A stretch of DNA of 64,000 nt from Xanthomarina arctica (GTDB taxonomy: Bacteria; Bacteroidota; Bacteroidia; Flavobacteriales; Flavobacteriaceae), in contig NZ_BMFQ01000002.1 of the NCBI RefSeq assembly GCF_014638915.1, forward strand, positions 620,001-684,000. The letters run 5' to 3'. The translations under genes and the position numbers were made by a program. Each line of letters begins with the position of its first letter. The first letter of the stretch is position 1. The notes beneath the pieces were generated by a model that worked only from the letters and a program-made list of their open reading frames with translations, was not told where the DNA came from and did no database searches. Shown piece after piece: positions 43,689 through 52,593 of the stretch.

Positions 43689-45128
43689 TTATTTTACAAG
43701 CTGTATTTCTGGTTGTTTCCAAGTACCATTATAAGCTTCTGGTTTTGGCCAGTATTCTCTAAGAACCACTCTAAATGGTCCATTAGGTGCTGGTAACCAA
43801 TTAGATTCTAAATTTTTCCCAGGAGATTCTTTCTGAAAATATATTGTGATTCCTCCATCTGCATTTTTTTTCAATTCAGATAACATAGGAGAATTAATTA
43901 AATAACGGTTGATTGGATTGGCAACCATTAAGCTTTCTGGTGAGGTATACATCGTTAAAGACCAAAAGGCATTTACAGGAGGTAAATCACCACCTTTAAA
44001 AGTTAAAGTGTAGTTGTTTGTAGCTGCATCCAATGGTTTTTTGTCTGCATCTACAGTATAAAGTGGATAGAAAGCTTCCTCTTTAGAGTTACCATAAAGA
44101 CCTAAGACATCGCCAGCCATTCTGTATAAATAATTACCAGCTATATAGTCTCTTGTTCCAAATACGTTAGCAGATGTTACTTCACCAGCTTCAACCTTTT
44201 TCATTAAACCTGCAAAAGTTACGCCCCATGCTTCTTTTATACCAGCTTCCATGGCTGCTTTAACATCCGGAGAAAGTGTTGAAACATCAATTGTTTTTCC
44301 AGCTCCTACACCTATTTTAGCAAAACGCTCCATCAATGCAACTTCAGATGGTACTGTTGGACAAAAGTTCATTACAAAATTCATCACATTAAAAAACTCT
44401 AAAGAAGTCTTTTGCTCAGCTGGCGTTAAAGGTATCATCCAGTTAACAGATGCTGAAGCAGCGGCTACAGGAGCCTTACCCAAATATTCAGATAAACCTT
44501 GTACTTTGTATTTGGCTTGTACAGCCTTTACATTATCAATATCTGCTGGGTTGAAAAGTTGTGTTCTAAAAACGACTACTCCAATTTGAGTTTCTGTTTT
44601 TATCACCTTATCAATGCCTTCAGGAGTTTCTCCTTTCCAGTTTGGTCCAACAAGCATGTATGTACCTGCTTTGTTACCTGTAGTTCTTGACCCTAGGTAA
44701 GCGAAATTATACGTGTAACTGTCTACGAATTGCACATCATAATAACGACTTTCTTCAATTTCTGGAAGGCCAATAATTAAAGGTTCGTTTGTTACATCAT
44801 ATCCAATCCATGAGTAAGGTGTGTCTGAATTTGCTGTTTGTACAGCAGTATCCGCAGCTGTATATACCTGCGCGATATTTGTAATTTGATTCCAAGGCGC
44901 TTTAAATTCCGTCCCTGTTTTGTCTACATAATAGGCATATTCCACACGGTAGTTATCTACCATTGGATACCCATAAATATAAGCATCATGAGCTATAGCT
45001 TTTATAGAATCCAGAGGTAATGTTGCAGGAGATTCCTTTGCAGGTTCTGCTGGCTTGTCTTTACAAGCATTCATTGTTACAACTAGTACCATAACAGATG
45101 CTAGTTTCATAAGATTTTTTAAATTCAT
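43689..45128 (-). CDS. DUF1254/DUF1214 lipoprotein, subtype I (copy 1)
   Basis: This 479 aa product has a signal ending in a lipobox VTMNAC (Cys22) and two domains: DUF1254 (about 45-190) with HDAYIYGYPMVDNYR and TANSDTPYSWIGYDV, and DUF1214 (about 330-475) with YRMAGDVLGLYG, LPPVNAFWSLTMYTS and NWLPAPNGPFRVVLREYWP. Both are beta-sandwich-type domains of unknown function. It is the terminal gene of module A on the minus strand. I chose the ATG at 45128 because the longer frame runs into the terminator hairpin at 45180-45212. The -7 box TACATTTG is at 45152-45159. Confidence 0.9.
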   Translation of the reverse strand: MNLKNLMKLASVMVLVVTMNACKDKPAEPAKESPATLPLDSIKAIAHDAYIYGYPMVDNYRVEYAYYVDKTGTEFKAPWNQITNIAQVYTAADTAVQTANSDTPYSWIGYDVTNEPLIIGLPEIEESRYYDVQFVDSYTYNFAYLGSRTTGNKAGTYMLVGPNWKGETPEGIDKVIKTETQIGVVVFRTQLFNPADIDNVKAVQAKYKVQGLSEYLGKAPVAAASASVNWMIPLTPAEQKTSLEFFNVMNFVMNFCPTVPSEVALMERFAKIGVGAGKTIDVSTLSPDVKAAMEAGIKEAWGVTFAGLMKKVEAGEVTSANVFGTRDYIAGNYLYRMAGDVLGLYGNSKEEAFYPLYTVDADKKPLDAATNNYTLTFKGGDLPPVNAFWSLTMYTSPESLMVANPINRYLINSPMLSELKKNADGGITIYFQKESPGKNLESNWLPAPNGPFRVVLREYWPKPEAYNGTWKQPEIQLVK

Positions 45129-45151
45129 TGTTTGTTGGTTTTTAATTAGTA

Positions 45152-45159
45152 CAAATGTA
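45152..45159 (-). promoter_or_regulatory. -7 box of DUF1254 subtype I copy 1
   Basis: TACATTTG, 23 bp before the start codon. The terminator hairpin of the preceding gene occupies the position of a -33 box. Confidence 0.48.
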
Positions 45160-45179
45160 TAGTAAAAAAAATAAAATTT

Positions 45180-45212
45180 AAAGCGACTTAAATTTAAATT
45201 CAAATCGCTTTT
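45180..45212 (-). terminator. Terminator between DUF1254 genes (repeat type 1)
   Basis: The hairpin AAAGCGACTTAAATT / AAATTCAAATCGCTTT has two mismatches. It lies 16 bp after the stop codon at 45229 and upstream of the next DUF1254 promoter. Confidence 0.75.
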
Positions 45213-45228
45213 TAAGATTTAAATAAGT

Positions 45229-46746
45229 TTATTTAACTTCTATAAACTCACCTGGCTTCCAGGTCTTGTTGAACCAACTTTCCTCGGGACCATATAAGCG
45301 AAACAGCACAGCCCATCCTCTACCTGGAATGGTTTGCACCCAATTCTTTTCATGCCCTTTTGGAGCCGTTGGGCTAAACCAAATATCAATAGTTCCATCA
45401 GCATTGGTAACAATGCCTTTGCTGGCGGTTCCTACACTTGGAAATGCTTGATCTGTCTGCAACATGGAACGCGTTTGACTGTCGTACGCCACTAAAGACC
45501 AGAAATCCTTGGCTGGAACGTTCGCCGGAAGCTGTATTTTGTAAGTTTTGGAACCATCAAGGGACATGCCTTTGGAATCTGTAGTAGCCATGACATACTG
45601 TGAACCGAGTCCTACCATTTTGAATGCCATCGCTGGGGTGATTCCTGTGTAACTGTAGTGGAATAGGTCGCGTGCAGCCAAATTGCGCACGCCTGGTTGT
45701 GATAGGAACTGGTAGCTACCGCCAACAAATGTGAAGAACCATGAGCTACCTGGTGACAAGTAGGCATCATCCATTCGAGGTTGAAACGCAATAGTTCTTG
45801 CTGCGGCATTTCCAACAGCCACGGCCTCTGTAAGCGTCTTCTTAAGTTTGTCATCAGGTGCAAAAGTTTTACCTTTTTCGATACCGATAGCAGCAAGCAT
45901 ACCTAAAATTTCTGGGCTGTAGGCCTCGTTTGGTTCTGCTTGAATAATCTCGTTAATGTCTGTATAGAAGCTATAATCGTTGCTACCAATGGTATTGAAA
46001 TCTTTGTCAGATACATCGATATACTTCATCTCTGGCTGGTTGTTGATTGCGTTTAGAGGATAAACTTTTGCGAACTTCTTTGTGTTTGCTACCGCTGTTG
46101 CTGTGCTACCATCTTTGATGAATCCACGCCAGAAATACAGGTTCTGATACGTTTGAGAGCGCAATACAAAATATCCTTGAGGCACGTCTCCCTTATAATC
46201 AGGTGGCAATAATAAATACTTGCCTCCTTTGCCTTTATCTGGTCCAGCGTTTCCGATATCACCTACATAGCGGAACCAGTGATCGTTGACGATACCCAAT
46301 ACATCAGGTGGCGTTTCTAACACTAACGGTCCGTCTTTCAGGTCCAACCACATCATACTGTAAATACTTTGCGTGTTGGCCGTTAAAAAAAGTGACCTCG
46401 CATTCATCAATTCTTCCATTATTAAAACCGTCTGGTTGTCGCCTCCCATGCTCTTGATGCCTCGACCAGCCGCGTGGACTGACGCACCAGGTAAAGCGTA
46501 AAGGAAGGCTTCCACTCCATGCATGAAGTCAAGATAATCATAAATCTTGTCGGCAGTGTCTTGGGTCGGAGAGCCTTGTGGAAATTCTAGCGTACCGATT
46601 CGAGATTCAATCTTTGCGGGTGTCGTGATAGACTCCGGGATAGGGGTCGTCATTTTCATCTTCGACGACTTTTGGGCATGACTTACATTTACTACAAATG
46701 CACCAATAAGTACTGCAGCAAGAATGTGAATTGATTTTTGTTTCAT
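45229..46746 (-). CDS. DUF1254/DUF1214 secreted protein, subtype II (copy A)
   Basis: This 505 aa protein has a Sec signal (to about residue 25, VSHAQ) and no lipobox. DUF1254 (about 55-200) shows DKIYDYLDFMHGVEAFL, IGNAGPDKGKGGKYLLLP and YFVLRSQTYQ. The DUF1214 part (about 385-505) shows NVPAKDFWSLVAYDSQTRSMLQTDQ-type sequence, split into shorter stretches, and ends WFNKTWKPGEFIEVK. It is the closest to a soluble periplasmic member in module A. The base use is less A/T-rich than that of its neighbours, which may mark a separate history. It follows the OMP gene by 42 bp. Confidence 0.9.
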   Translation of the reverse strand: MKQKSIHILAAVLIGAFVVNVSHAQKSSKMKMTTPIPESITTPAKIESRIGTLEFPQGSPTQDTADKIYDYLDFMHGVEAFLYALPGASVHAAGRGIKSMGGDNQTVLIMEELMNARSLFLTANTQSIYSMMWLDLKDGPLVLETPPDVLGIVNDHWFRYVGDIGNAGPDKGKGGKYLLLPPDYKGDVPQGYFVLRSQTYQNLYFWRGFIKDGSTATAVANTKKFAKVYPLNAINNQPEMKYIDVSDKDFNTIGSNDYSFYTDINEIIQAEPNEAYSPEILGMLAAIGIEKGKTFAPDDKLKKTLTEAVAVGNAAARTIAFQPRMDDAYLSPGSSWFFTFVGGSYQFLSQPGVRNLAARDLFHYSYTGITPAMAFKMVGLGSQYVMATTDSKGMSLDGSKTYKIQLPANVPAKDFWSLVAYDSQTRSMLQTDQAFPSVGTASKGIVTNADGTIDIWFSPTAPKGHEKNWVQTIPGRGWAVLFRLYGPEESWFNKTWKPGEFIEVK

Positions 46747-46788
46747 GATCTGTGTATTTATATAATAATTGATTTAGTATTATGTGTT

Positions 46789-47601
46789 TTATTTAGTAGC
46801 TCCCGATTTCTTCAAAAGAGACGTAGGTAACATGACTGTTGCTTGCACCCTTAATTGAGATTCTGGCCCAAAATCTGGTGAAATTACATTGTAATAATAT
46901 CCTGCTTGAAAATTGATAGGAAGTTTGCCACCTAGTTTTACAATTTTACCAATACCAGCTCCAATTGGAACGGTCCATTGTTGTCCACTTTCTGCTTCCC
47001 AATTGGCCGTGATGATTGGAGACGTATTTATATACAACCCTTTTGGTAAATTATAATTAGCAAAAACTTGAGCATAAAAATTATTTACATCTTGTACATC
47101 TGAAGGGCCTGCTACAGAAAAAGTGTTGTTAATAACACCTCCATATACCCATTTTTTACCCATTTTTAATACCACTATTGAGGGACCTACACTTAATTTT
47201 TTAGAACCAAAATCAGCATTTCCTGCAGGGAAGGCAATAATAGGCCCAAACCCCCAAACAATTCCTTTAGATTTTGGTACATAAAATGCTGTAAAATTAA
47301 TATTACTTACCCCTGTAACTGAACCAGAAGCTTCTGTAAAATCAGGTTGCCATAAAATTGGAATAATAGTTCTAGTAATAAGTTTGCCATCAAAAAAAGG
47401 CAATACAGGTTGAATGTTTAAGATATTTTGTGTTCTATCATTATTAGGACCGTATCCAAAATTAGTATTGTTTTGAAACGGAAAACTCATAATGTTGGCT
47501 AAAGGGTTTTGTGCTGCTTTCGCCAATTCTTCTTGAGTTTCTTGAGCATTCATAGTAGCAATGAATAGCATAAAGCATAATAAAGTAATTTTGTTTTTCA
47601 T
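46789..47601 (-). CDS. Outer-membrane channel-like protein, 'neuromedin U'-type (copy A)
   Basis: This 270 aa product has a signal peptide (1-19, MNAQ). The mature part consists of amphipathic strands with tell-tale turns: NIMSFPFQNNTNFGYGP, NILNIQPVLPF, LITRTIIPILWQPDF, VGPSIVVLKMGKKW and QAGYYYNVISPDFGPESQLRVQATVMLP. The N-terminal SxPFQNNxNF...NILNIQPVLPF motif is that of a family annotated as 'neuromedin U' or porin-like in Proteobacteria, usually next to DUF1254 genes. A beta-barrel in the outer membrane is the likely structure. The paralogue is at 57092-57901. It is co-transcribed with the following OMP gene. Confidence 0.8.
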   Translation of the reverse strand: MKNKITLLCFMLFIATMNAQETQEELAKAAQNPLANIMSFPFQNNTNFGYGPNNDRTQNILNIQPVLPFFDGKLITRTIIPILWQPDFTEASGSVTGVSNINFTAFYVPKSKGIVWGFGPIIAFPAGNADFGSKKLSVGPSIVVLKMGKKWVYGGVINNTFSVAGPSDVQDVNNFYAQVFANYNLPKGLYINTSPIITANWEAESGQQWTVPIGAGIGKIVKLGGKLPINFQAGYYYNVISPDFGPESQLRVQATVMLPTSLLKKSGATK

Positions 47602-47641
47602 GATTTTTATTTGAATTTTATTAATTAATCTGTGTAAATAA

Positions 47642-48697
47642 TTATTTTTTAGCAGCTTTATTTCCTGTTAAAGCATTGGTAATAAACGTTAGGTTGATTT
47701 GAAAATAATTTTGTTTTAAACGTTGCTTACTGCCATATGTAGAACCATATTTACCAACCGCTTGTAATCTGTTTGCCCAAAGCCAATAACCCACTTGTGC
47801 ACCTACAATACCATTCTTATCTTTTACAGAACCATCCCAGTAAACTCCAGAACCTTTATCGTCTCCAACTTGCCAGTTATTACCGCCATAGATACCAACC
47901 GATAGTTTGTCGGTAAAATACATATCTATCCCATAGTCTAATGATAAACGGTTCCCCGGTGTTACTTCTACATCTTTGATTTTTCCAATAATTTCATAGG
48001 TAGGTGCGAACATTACAGCTAATGCTTTAGAGGTTTCTCCTTTAATTTTCATTGGATAATAGTAGGTAAAGACTTGAAATATATTGCTCCAATAGCCTAA
48101 TCCTGTATTGTTATTGCCTCCTGGAGTATATTCTCCTGTAGGCGCATAAAACATATAGCCTGCAGTAATGTCAAACTCTTTCAAACCCCAAGATAAATAC
48201 ACTGGCATGACATTAAAATCTGAAAATCCAGAAACATTACTAATACTACTTCCTTCTTGGTTGGAACCTTCAATAATACCACTTCTATTATATGCAATAT
48301 CTGCATTTACCGTATTATAAGCAATAGAGATACCAGTAAGAAAAGTGGCACCTAAAACTTTTTGTTTTGCAACCCACATTAATACTGGATTATTAATGTA
48401 TCCGCTAACATCGGTATTTAATGCAAAATCGGCTCCTGTTGGACTTTCAAATTCAGTCACTTCTTCGCCATTTTTATTAAAATACTTATTACCCGAAAGA
48501 AATATATTATAATCTAGTAGAACCAAGCCACTTGCTGGTGCTGGATCTGCAAAATCACGAATACTTATAATTCCAGGTAAATAATGACCAGTTTGTAAAG
48601 GAGATGCTAATTTAGGTTTCTCTTGTGCTTGTATTTTAAAAGTTGAACAGGTGATAAACACCAATAAAACCATTGCTTTTGTAATTGTTATTTTCAT
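47642..48697 (-). CDS. SphA/phenol-MetA-type outer-membrane protein (copy A)
   Basis: This 351 aa protein has a signal peptide (to about residue 25, IQAQ) and a beta-barrel of the PF13557 'phenol MetA degradation / transporter' type. Motifs are GHYLPGIISIRDFADPAPASG, LLDYNIFLSG, VSGFSDFNVMPVYLSWG, FDITAGYMFYAPTGEY and LSLDYGIDMYFTDKLSVG. Such barrels let hydrophobic compounds cross the outer membrane. The start ATG overlaps the stop TGA of the small protein gene by four bases (ATGA), so translation is coupled. A central stretch of about 350 bp is nearly identical to its paralogue at 56010-57077. Confidence 0.85.
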   Translation of the reverse strand: MKITITKAMVLLVFITCSTFKIQAQEKPKLASPLQTGHYLPGIISIRDFADPAPASGLVLLDYNIFLSGNKYFNKNGEEVTEFESPTGADFALNTDVSGYINNPVLMWVAKQKVLGATFLTGISIAYNTVNADIAYNRSGIIEGSNQEGSSISNVSGFSDFNVMPVYLSWGLKEFDITAGYMFYAPTGEYTPGGNNNTGLGYWSNIFQVFTYYYPMKIKGETSKALAVMFAPTYEIIGKIKDVEVTPGNRLSLDYGIDMYFTDKLSVGIYGGNNWQVGDDKGSGVYWDGSVKDKNGIVGAQVGYWLWANRLQAVGKYGSTYGSKQRLKQNYFQINLTFITNALTGNKAAKK

Positions 48698-48933
48698 TTT
48701 TTTATATTTAACTGAACTCTTATCTCCTCTTCCAGACTCCGCTGCAACACTTCCATATCGGCAAACTCCTCCCTATTTATATTCCTGTCATTTTTTCTTT
48801 CCAGGACCATAGACCTACATAGCATGTAGTCTGAACACATATCCCGGAAGTTCTCATCGATTTGAAACAAGTCATCAATCTCCTCTTCTAAATCCGGAAA
48901 TAGTTGAATAATAGAATCGACTTCTTTACGCAT
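48694..48933 (-). CDS. Small helical cytoplasmic protein of the DUF1254 cluster (copy A)
   Basis: This 79 aa protein is without signal. An N-terminal half VDSIIQLFPDLEEEIDDLF is followed by IDENFRDMCSDYMLCRSMV and a charged helical end. The pattern 'FPD.EE.ID.LF..DENFRD.CSDY..C' is shared with the copy at 61172-61402 and, as I recall, with unannotated small proteins of Proteobacteria. It is almost certainly all-alpha and forms a two-helix coil. The stop codon overlaps the OMP start by four bases. A TACATTTA-like -7 box is at 48962-48969. The function is unknown; a regulator partner is plausible. Confidence 0.75.
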   Translation of the reverse strand: MRKEVDSIIQLFPDLEEEIDDLFQIDENFRDMCSDYMLCRSMVLERKNDRNINREEFADMEVLQRSLEEEIRVQLNIKK

Positions 48934-48994
48934 GTGAGGTTGTTAATTTAAAATAGCCGTGTAAATGTAAGAAAACTTATAAAAAACAGTAAGA

Positions 48995-49020
48995 ATGGAA
49001 CGGTTATGAAACGGTTCCAT
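48995..49020 (-). terminator. Hairpin between regulator A and small gene
   Basis: ATGGAAC...GTTCCAT with inner GTT/AAC pairing and a C-C mismatch. It has no clear T-run, so it could end the regulator transcript or act as an operator. Confidence 0.45.
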
Positions 49021-49110
49021 TTAGAATTTAATGTCTTAATAATTAGCGTGTTGTATCTTGAGAATAAGGGTTGATACTCATTTGGACCACAGAGAACTAT
49101 TTCTACTAAG

Positions 49111-50748
49111 TTATGTTATATTAACACCTGTCTTTTTAGCGCTAAAAATAATATTGTCAACTAAAGTTTCATCTAATAGAAACGAACTTAGGTAAAGTTT
49201 AAGATTTGCGAGTATTTCTGGGAATTTTTCATTTAATAGAGCTACTTCAGGTTTCGAATCAAGGATTAAACCCAATTGTCCTTTGGCTGCAGCTATGAGC
49301 AATGGTATTATGTAAACATCTTCTGACGCTTTCATCTTTTGAGTATAATGCAATGCTTCTTCGTATTCACCATTTTGATAATAAGCGAAGTAAAAACCTA
49401 AATAACACCACCAAGGGCAGTATGGGTTGAGATTTAATGCCTCCTTTAGTAAAACTAATCCACGTTTATATTCTCCGATACAATTATAAGCAAAACCAAG
49501 AGTACTTTTTATAGATGGAGAAAGTGGGCCGAGTTGCATACTATAGTCAAGCGCTTCAATAGCTTCGTTTTTCTTACCCAAATAAACATTCGCCCACCCC
49601 CGGGTGATATTTCCAAATTGAGATGCAGGTGCTATGCTCAAGGCTTTATCTAATAGCTTTAAAGCTTCAGCTATGGGATCTTCAACAGTTTTATACCCAA
49701 GTGAATAAGTAAAAAGATTTAAATCGCCCAAAATGATTAGGCACATCACATTATTTGGATCTTTAAGTAAAGCTTTTTCAAGAGCCTTTCTACACAATAT
49801 ACAATCTGCTTCTGAATGTGTTATTTGCGTAAGATTAAACCACAATATAGCATCAAATGTTTGCAAATCTTGCTTCATTTCACCCCCTACCAAACGTACT
49901 GTGTCATTTATAATCAGTCCATATTGACCACTTAATAAGGCAAATACATCATCATTTATCTGGTCTTGAATGTCTATAGTTTTGTCTTTTTGTAAATCGT
50001 GCGAATAATCTTTGGACCAGATTTGCATGCCATTCATGGTTTCGACTAAACCGACATTCACTCTAATCTTCGTAGCAGAGCGTTTAACAGAACCCACTAT
50101 AACATAATGAACTCCTAAGTCGGCTCCTACTATTCGGATATCTTCAATATGAGTCGCGTATTTTAATGTTGAAAAATGGGCCACGACAGCAATTTCTTCA
50201 GAATTGCTAAAGATTCGCGTCAGTTCCTCTCCAAAACCATCCACAAAAAATTGATACTCATCACTTGGCAATAAGTTGCGAAAGGGCAATATGGCAAGCG
50301 TGAGTTTTGATCTGGAATAGGTATTTGCTTTGGTGTTACTTGGTGAATCTGATTTACCTTGTATGTCTGCCTTTGACGTTATAATATGAGATCGAAATAC
50401 GGGAACATAAGATCCTTTAATTACTTCAATTTTAATAGGATCGGTCATTCCTGCCTCTAGATAATATGTATGTAATAACCGTCTAAGTCTTCCTGCGTTA
50501 ATTCTAATGGTTGCGTTGGTTTGCGGGTTAAAATTTGCCGATTTCCCCAAGCCATTGACAGCTATAATATATTCCTTTAAGCTATCAGTACGGCTAGCCA
50601 GTGTTTCTTCTACAATAAATTTTAAAAAATTACTTAACACGGAAGAACGAGAAAATAGGTCGCTGCTTAGAATGCGATCCAATTCCTCCAAAATTTCCTG
50701 CTTCGAATAATTAGGTAAGATGTGTTTTCCTGCTACGTTCTCTGGCAT
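49111..50748 (-). CDS. Winged-helix-like/TolB-N/TPR regulator (copy A)
   Basis: This 545 aa cytoplasmic protein has an N-terminal region (about 10-120), with SVLSNFLKFIVEETLASR, SLKEYIIAVNGLG and NATIRINAGRLRRLLHTYY, resembling the DNA-binding-like part of 'adenylate cyclase/TPR' proteins of Proteobacteria. A TolB-N/FlgO-like domain follows (about 145-255, LAILPFRNLLPSDEYQFFVDGFGEELTRI and VGSVKRSATKIRVNVGLVE). Then come TPR repeats (about 290-520, for example AIEALDYSMQLGPLSPSIKSTLGFAY). It has no transmembrane helix. It lies at the head of module A and is paralogous to 61572-63212. It is probably the dedicated regulator of the DUF1254 module. Confidence 0.75.
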   Translation of the reverse strand: MPENVAGKHILPNYSKQEILEELDRILSSDLFSRSSVLSNFLKFIVEETLASRTDSLKEYIIAVNGLGKSANFNPQTNATIRINAGRLRRLLHTYYLEAGMTDPIKIEVIKGSYVPVFRSHIITSKADIQGKSDSPSNTKANTYSRSKLTLAILPFRNLLPSDEYQFFVDGFGEELTRIFSNSEEIAVVAHFSTLKYATHIEDIRIVGADLGVHYVIVGSVKRSATKIRVNVGLVETMNGMQIWSKDYSHDLQKDKTIDIQDQINDDVFALLSGQYGLIINDTVRLVGGEMKQDLQTFDAILWFNLTQITHSEADCILCRKALEKALLKDPNNVMCLIILGDLNLFTYSLGYKTVEDPIAEALKLLDKALSIAPASQFGNITRGWANVYLGKKNEAIEALDYSMQLGPLSPSIKSTLGFAYNCIGEYKRGLVLLKEALNLNPYCPWWCYLGFYFAYYQNGEYEEALHYTQKMKASEDVYIIPLLIAAAKGQLGLILDSKPEVALLNEKFPEILANLKLYLSSFLLDETLVDNIIFSAKKTGVNIT

Positions 50749-50798
50749 TGAAATGTCCTATATAAGTTGTATAACTTTGAATTTTTTATTTAATAAAT

Positions 50799-50806
50799 CA
50801 AATGTA
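50799..50806 (-). promoter_or_regulatory. -7 box of regulator A
   Basis: TACATTTG, 51 bp before the start codon. The following sequence upstream (on the minus strand) is conserved with the regulator B promoter at 63268-63275. Confidence 0.5.
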
Positions 50807-50840
50807 GTTTTTTTATTTTAAACTCGTGTTTCTAATAAAA

Positions 50841-50874
50841 AAAAAGCGATTTGAATAAATCCAAATCGCTTTTT
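50841..50874 (-). terminator. Terminator after DUF1254 copy at 50895 (repeat type 1)
   Basis: AAAAAGCGATTTG / CAAATCGCTTTTT around AATAAATC, 21 bp after the stop codon. Confidence 0.9.
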
Positions 50875-50894
50875 ATAATCTTAATTAAAATATG

Positions 50895-52484
50895 TTATTT
50901 AACTTCAATAACCTCACTTGGTCTCCAAGTTTTGTCTAACCAAGGTTCTAGTGGGCCATACATTCTTAAGATAATATACCAACTTTTTCCAGGAATAGTT
51001 TGTAACCAGTTGCCTTCAAATCCTTCAGGAGCTTTAGGTGCAAAATACACATCCATTGAACCGTCTGCATTTTCCTTAAACCCTTTGGTTTGAGAACCAA
51101 CACTTGGTCTAGGCTGATCTGTTTGTAACATAGAGCGTGTTTGCGTGTCATAAATCGTGAATGCCCAAAAGTTATTTACTGGTACGTTTGGAGGTAAAGT
51201 TACTTTATAGGTTTTAGAACCATCCATTGGTTTTTTATTGGAATCGACAAATGCCATCCCATAATCCGAACCTTTACCCGGAATAGATACCGCCATAGCA
51301 GGAGTAACAATAGTATAACCATAGTAGTACCATGCTCTGGCATCTGTATTCATGGTGTGACCATCTTTACCATTAAAGAACACATTCTTGTCTAAGAAAG
51401 CCATCACCCAAGCACTGTTGGTATCAGGGTAAATTTGAATCCCTTTCATAGTACCTGCAGTGCCCGTTGTTCTTGGATACCATATGGTAGAACGTATTGT
51501 AGCGTTACCAATGGCAACAGCATCTGTTAGAATTTTTTTCATTCTAGCGTCTGGAGCAAAAGGTTTCCCTTTTTCAATACCAATAGAAGCAAACAACCCT
51601 CTAGTTTCAGGATCTAGCATTTCTAATGGTTCATACTGAATCACTTCATTAATTTCTTCATAGAAAGAATAATCGTTATGGTGAACTGTATTAAATGATT
51701 TATCAGATGCATTTACAAAATTCATTTCAGGAATATTGTCTGCCATAGTCAATGGATAAACTTTCACATTGTCCTCTGCTATTTTCGCTGCTTTTTCTAA
51801 ACCTTCAGCAATAGATAGACGCATAAAATTCCATGTAATGTTCGTATTAGATTTTACAACGAAGTAACCTTTAGGAATTTCACCTTCGTAATTCGGAGGC
51901 AATACTAGGAATTTTCCACCTTTACCTTTGTCCGGTCCAAAAACACCAATATTTTCAACAAATTCAAACCAAGCATTGTCGAATCCACCAAGTAATCCTG
52001 GAGGTGCTTCAACGACCATTGGTCCATGTTTTTTTAGATCTAACACGGCAGCAACATATAATGTAGAGGTGTTTCCTGTTAGAAATATTCCTTTTGAATC
52101 CAACAACCCTGAAAAGATCATGATGTCATTGAACTTTACACCAGCACCGATCGTTTTAGGTCCTTCAATCAATCCTCTAAGTGATGCGCCTTGAATACCT
52201 TTTAAAAAGGCATCAATACCACGTGAACGATCTAAGTTATCATAAACTAACTGAACAGTTTCTTGAGTTGGTGTACCATCGAAAAAGTTTAAGGTTCCAA
52301 TAGATGTTTCTACCACAGCTGGCGTTAATATTCCTTTAGGAATATCTGTTGTTTGTGTATAAGTGCCAATTGCAGGCTCTTCCATGACTACTTCTGCTTT
52401 TGCAGGTACCTCTTCTTTTTTTGTTTCTTGGCAATTAAATAAAGTTGAGAAGACAACTCCGGCCATTAGTAATTTGTATTTCAT
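50895..52484 (-). CDS. DUF1254/DUF1214 lipoprotein, subtype II (copy B1)
   Basis: This 529 aa protein has a lipobox TLFNC (Cys18) and a Lys/Glu/Ala-rich linker to residue 45. DUF1254 (about 60-215) shows TIGTYTQTTDIPKGI, VYDNLDRSRGIDAFLKGIQG and GPDKGKGGKFLVLPP. The DUF1214 region (about 410-529) shows VTPAMAVSIPGKG, FWAFTIYDTQTRSMLQTDQP and MYGPLEPWLDKTWRPSEVIEVK in parts. It is about 80 percent identical by eye to the copy at 54299-55888, so the two arose by a recent duplication that left a subtype I gene between them. The -7 box TACATTTG is at 52509-52516. Confidence 0.92.
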   Translation of the reverse strand: MKYKLLMAGVVFSTLFNCQETKKEEVPAKAEVVMEEPAIGTYTQTTDIPKGILTPAVVETSIGTLNFFDGTPTQETVQLVYDNLDRSRGIDAFLKGIQGASLRGLIEGPKTIGAGVKFNDIMIFSGLLDSKGIFLTGNTSTLYVAAVLDLKKHGPMVVEAPPGLLGGFDNAWFEFVENIGVFGPDKGKGGKFLVLPPNYEGEIPKGYFVVKSNTNITWNFMRLSIAEGLEKAAKIAEDNVKVYPLTMADNIPEMNFVNASDKSFNTVHHNDYSFYEEINEVIQYEPLEMLDPETRGLFASIGIEKGKPFAPDARMKKILTDAVAIGNATIRSTIWYPRTTGTAGTMKGIQIYPDTNSAWVMAFLDKNVFFNGKDGHTMNTDARAWYYYGYTIVTPAMAVSIPGKGSDYGMAFVDSNKKPMDGSKTYKVTLPPNVPVNNFWAFTIYDTQTRSMLQTDQPRPSVGSQTKGFKENADGSMDVYFAPKAPEGFEGNWLQTIPGKSWYIILRMYGPLEPWLDKTWRPSEVIEVK

Positions 52485-52508
52485 GAGTTTGTTAGTTTAA
52501 TATTAGAT

Positions 52509-52516
52509 CAAATGTA
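52509..52516 (-). promoter_or_regulatory. -7 box of DUF1254 copy B1
   Basis: TACATTTG, 25 bp before the start codon. The hairpin at 52535-52570 sits where a -33 box would be. Confidence 0.5.
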
Positions 52517-52534
52517 AAAAAAACTTTTAGAATG

Positions 52535-52570
52535 AAAAAGCGACTTGAATATATATTCAAATCGCTTTTT
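52535..52570 (-). terminator. Terminator of the DUF1254 relic (repeat type 1)
   Basis: AAAAAGCGACTTGAATATA / TATTCAAATCGCTTTTT, with one mismatch. It lies 23 bp after the relic's stop codon (52594), the same distance as at the intact genes, and therefore was its terminator. Confidence 0.82.
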
Positions 52571-52593
52571 AAATGTTTACTTATAGTATTCTA

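Noticed and set aside
44251-44589. Long plus-strand frames inside DUF1254 genes, also at 53118-53477 and 34629-34970 on the other strand of their genes
   Set aside because: They are shadows of well-supported genes and have no signal, motif or own promoter.
45612-45896. 94-codon minus-strand frame inside the DUF1254 gene at 45229
   Set aside because: It is out of frame with a clear gene on the same strand, and its His/Trp/Leu-rich composition is that of a frame-shifted reading.
48995-49020. Considered as an operator for the small gene and regulator A
   Set aside because: The copy B position has a different hairpin, so conservation does not support an operator; I list it only as a hairpin.
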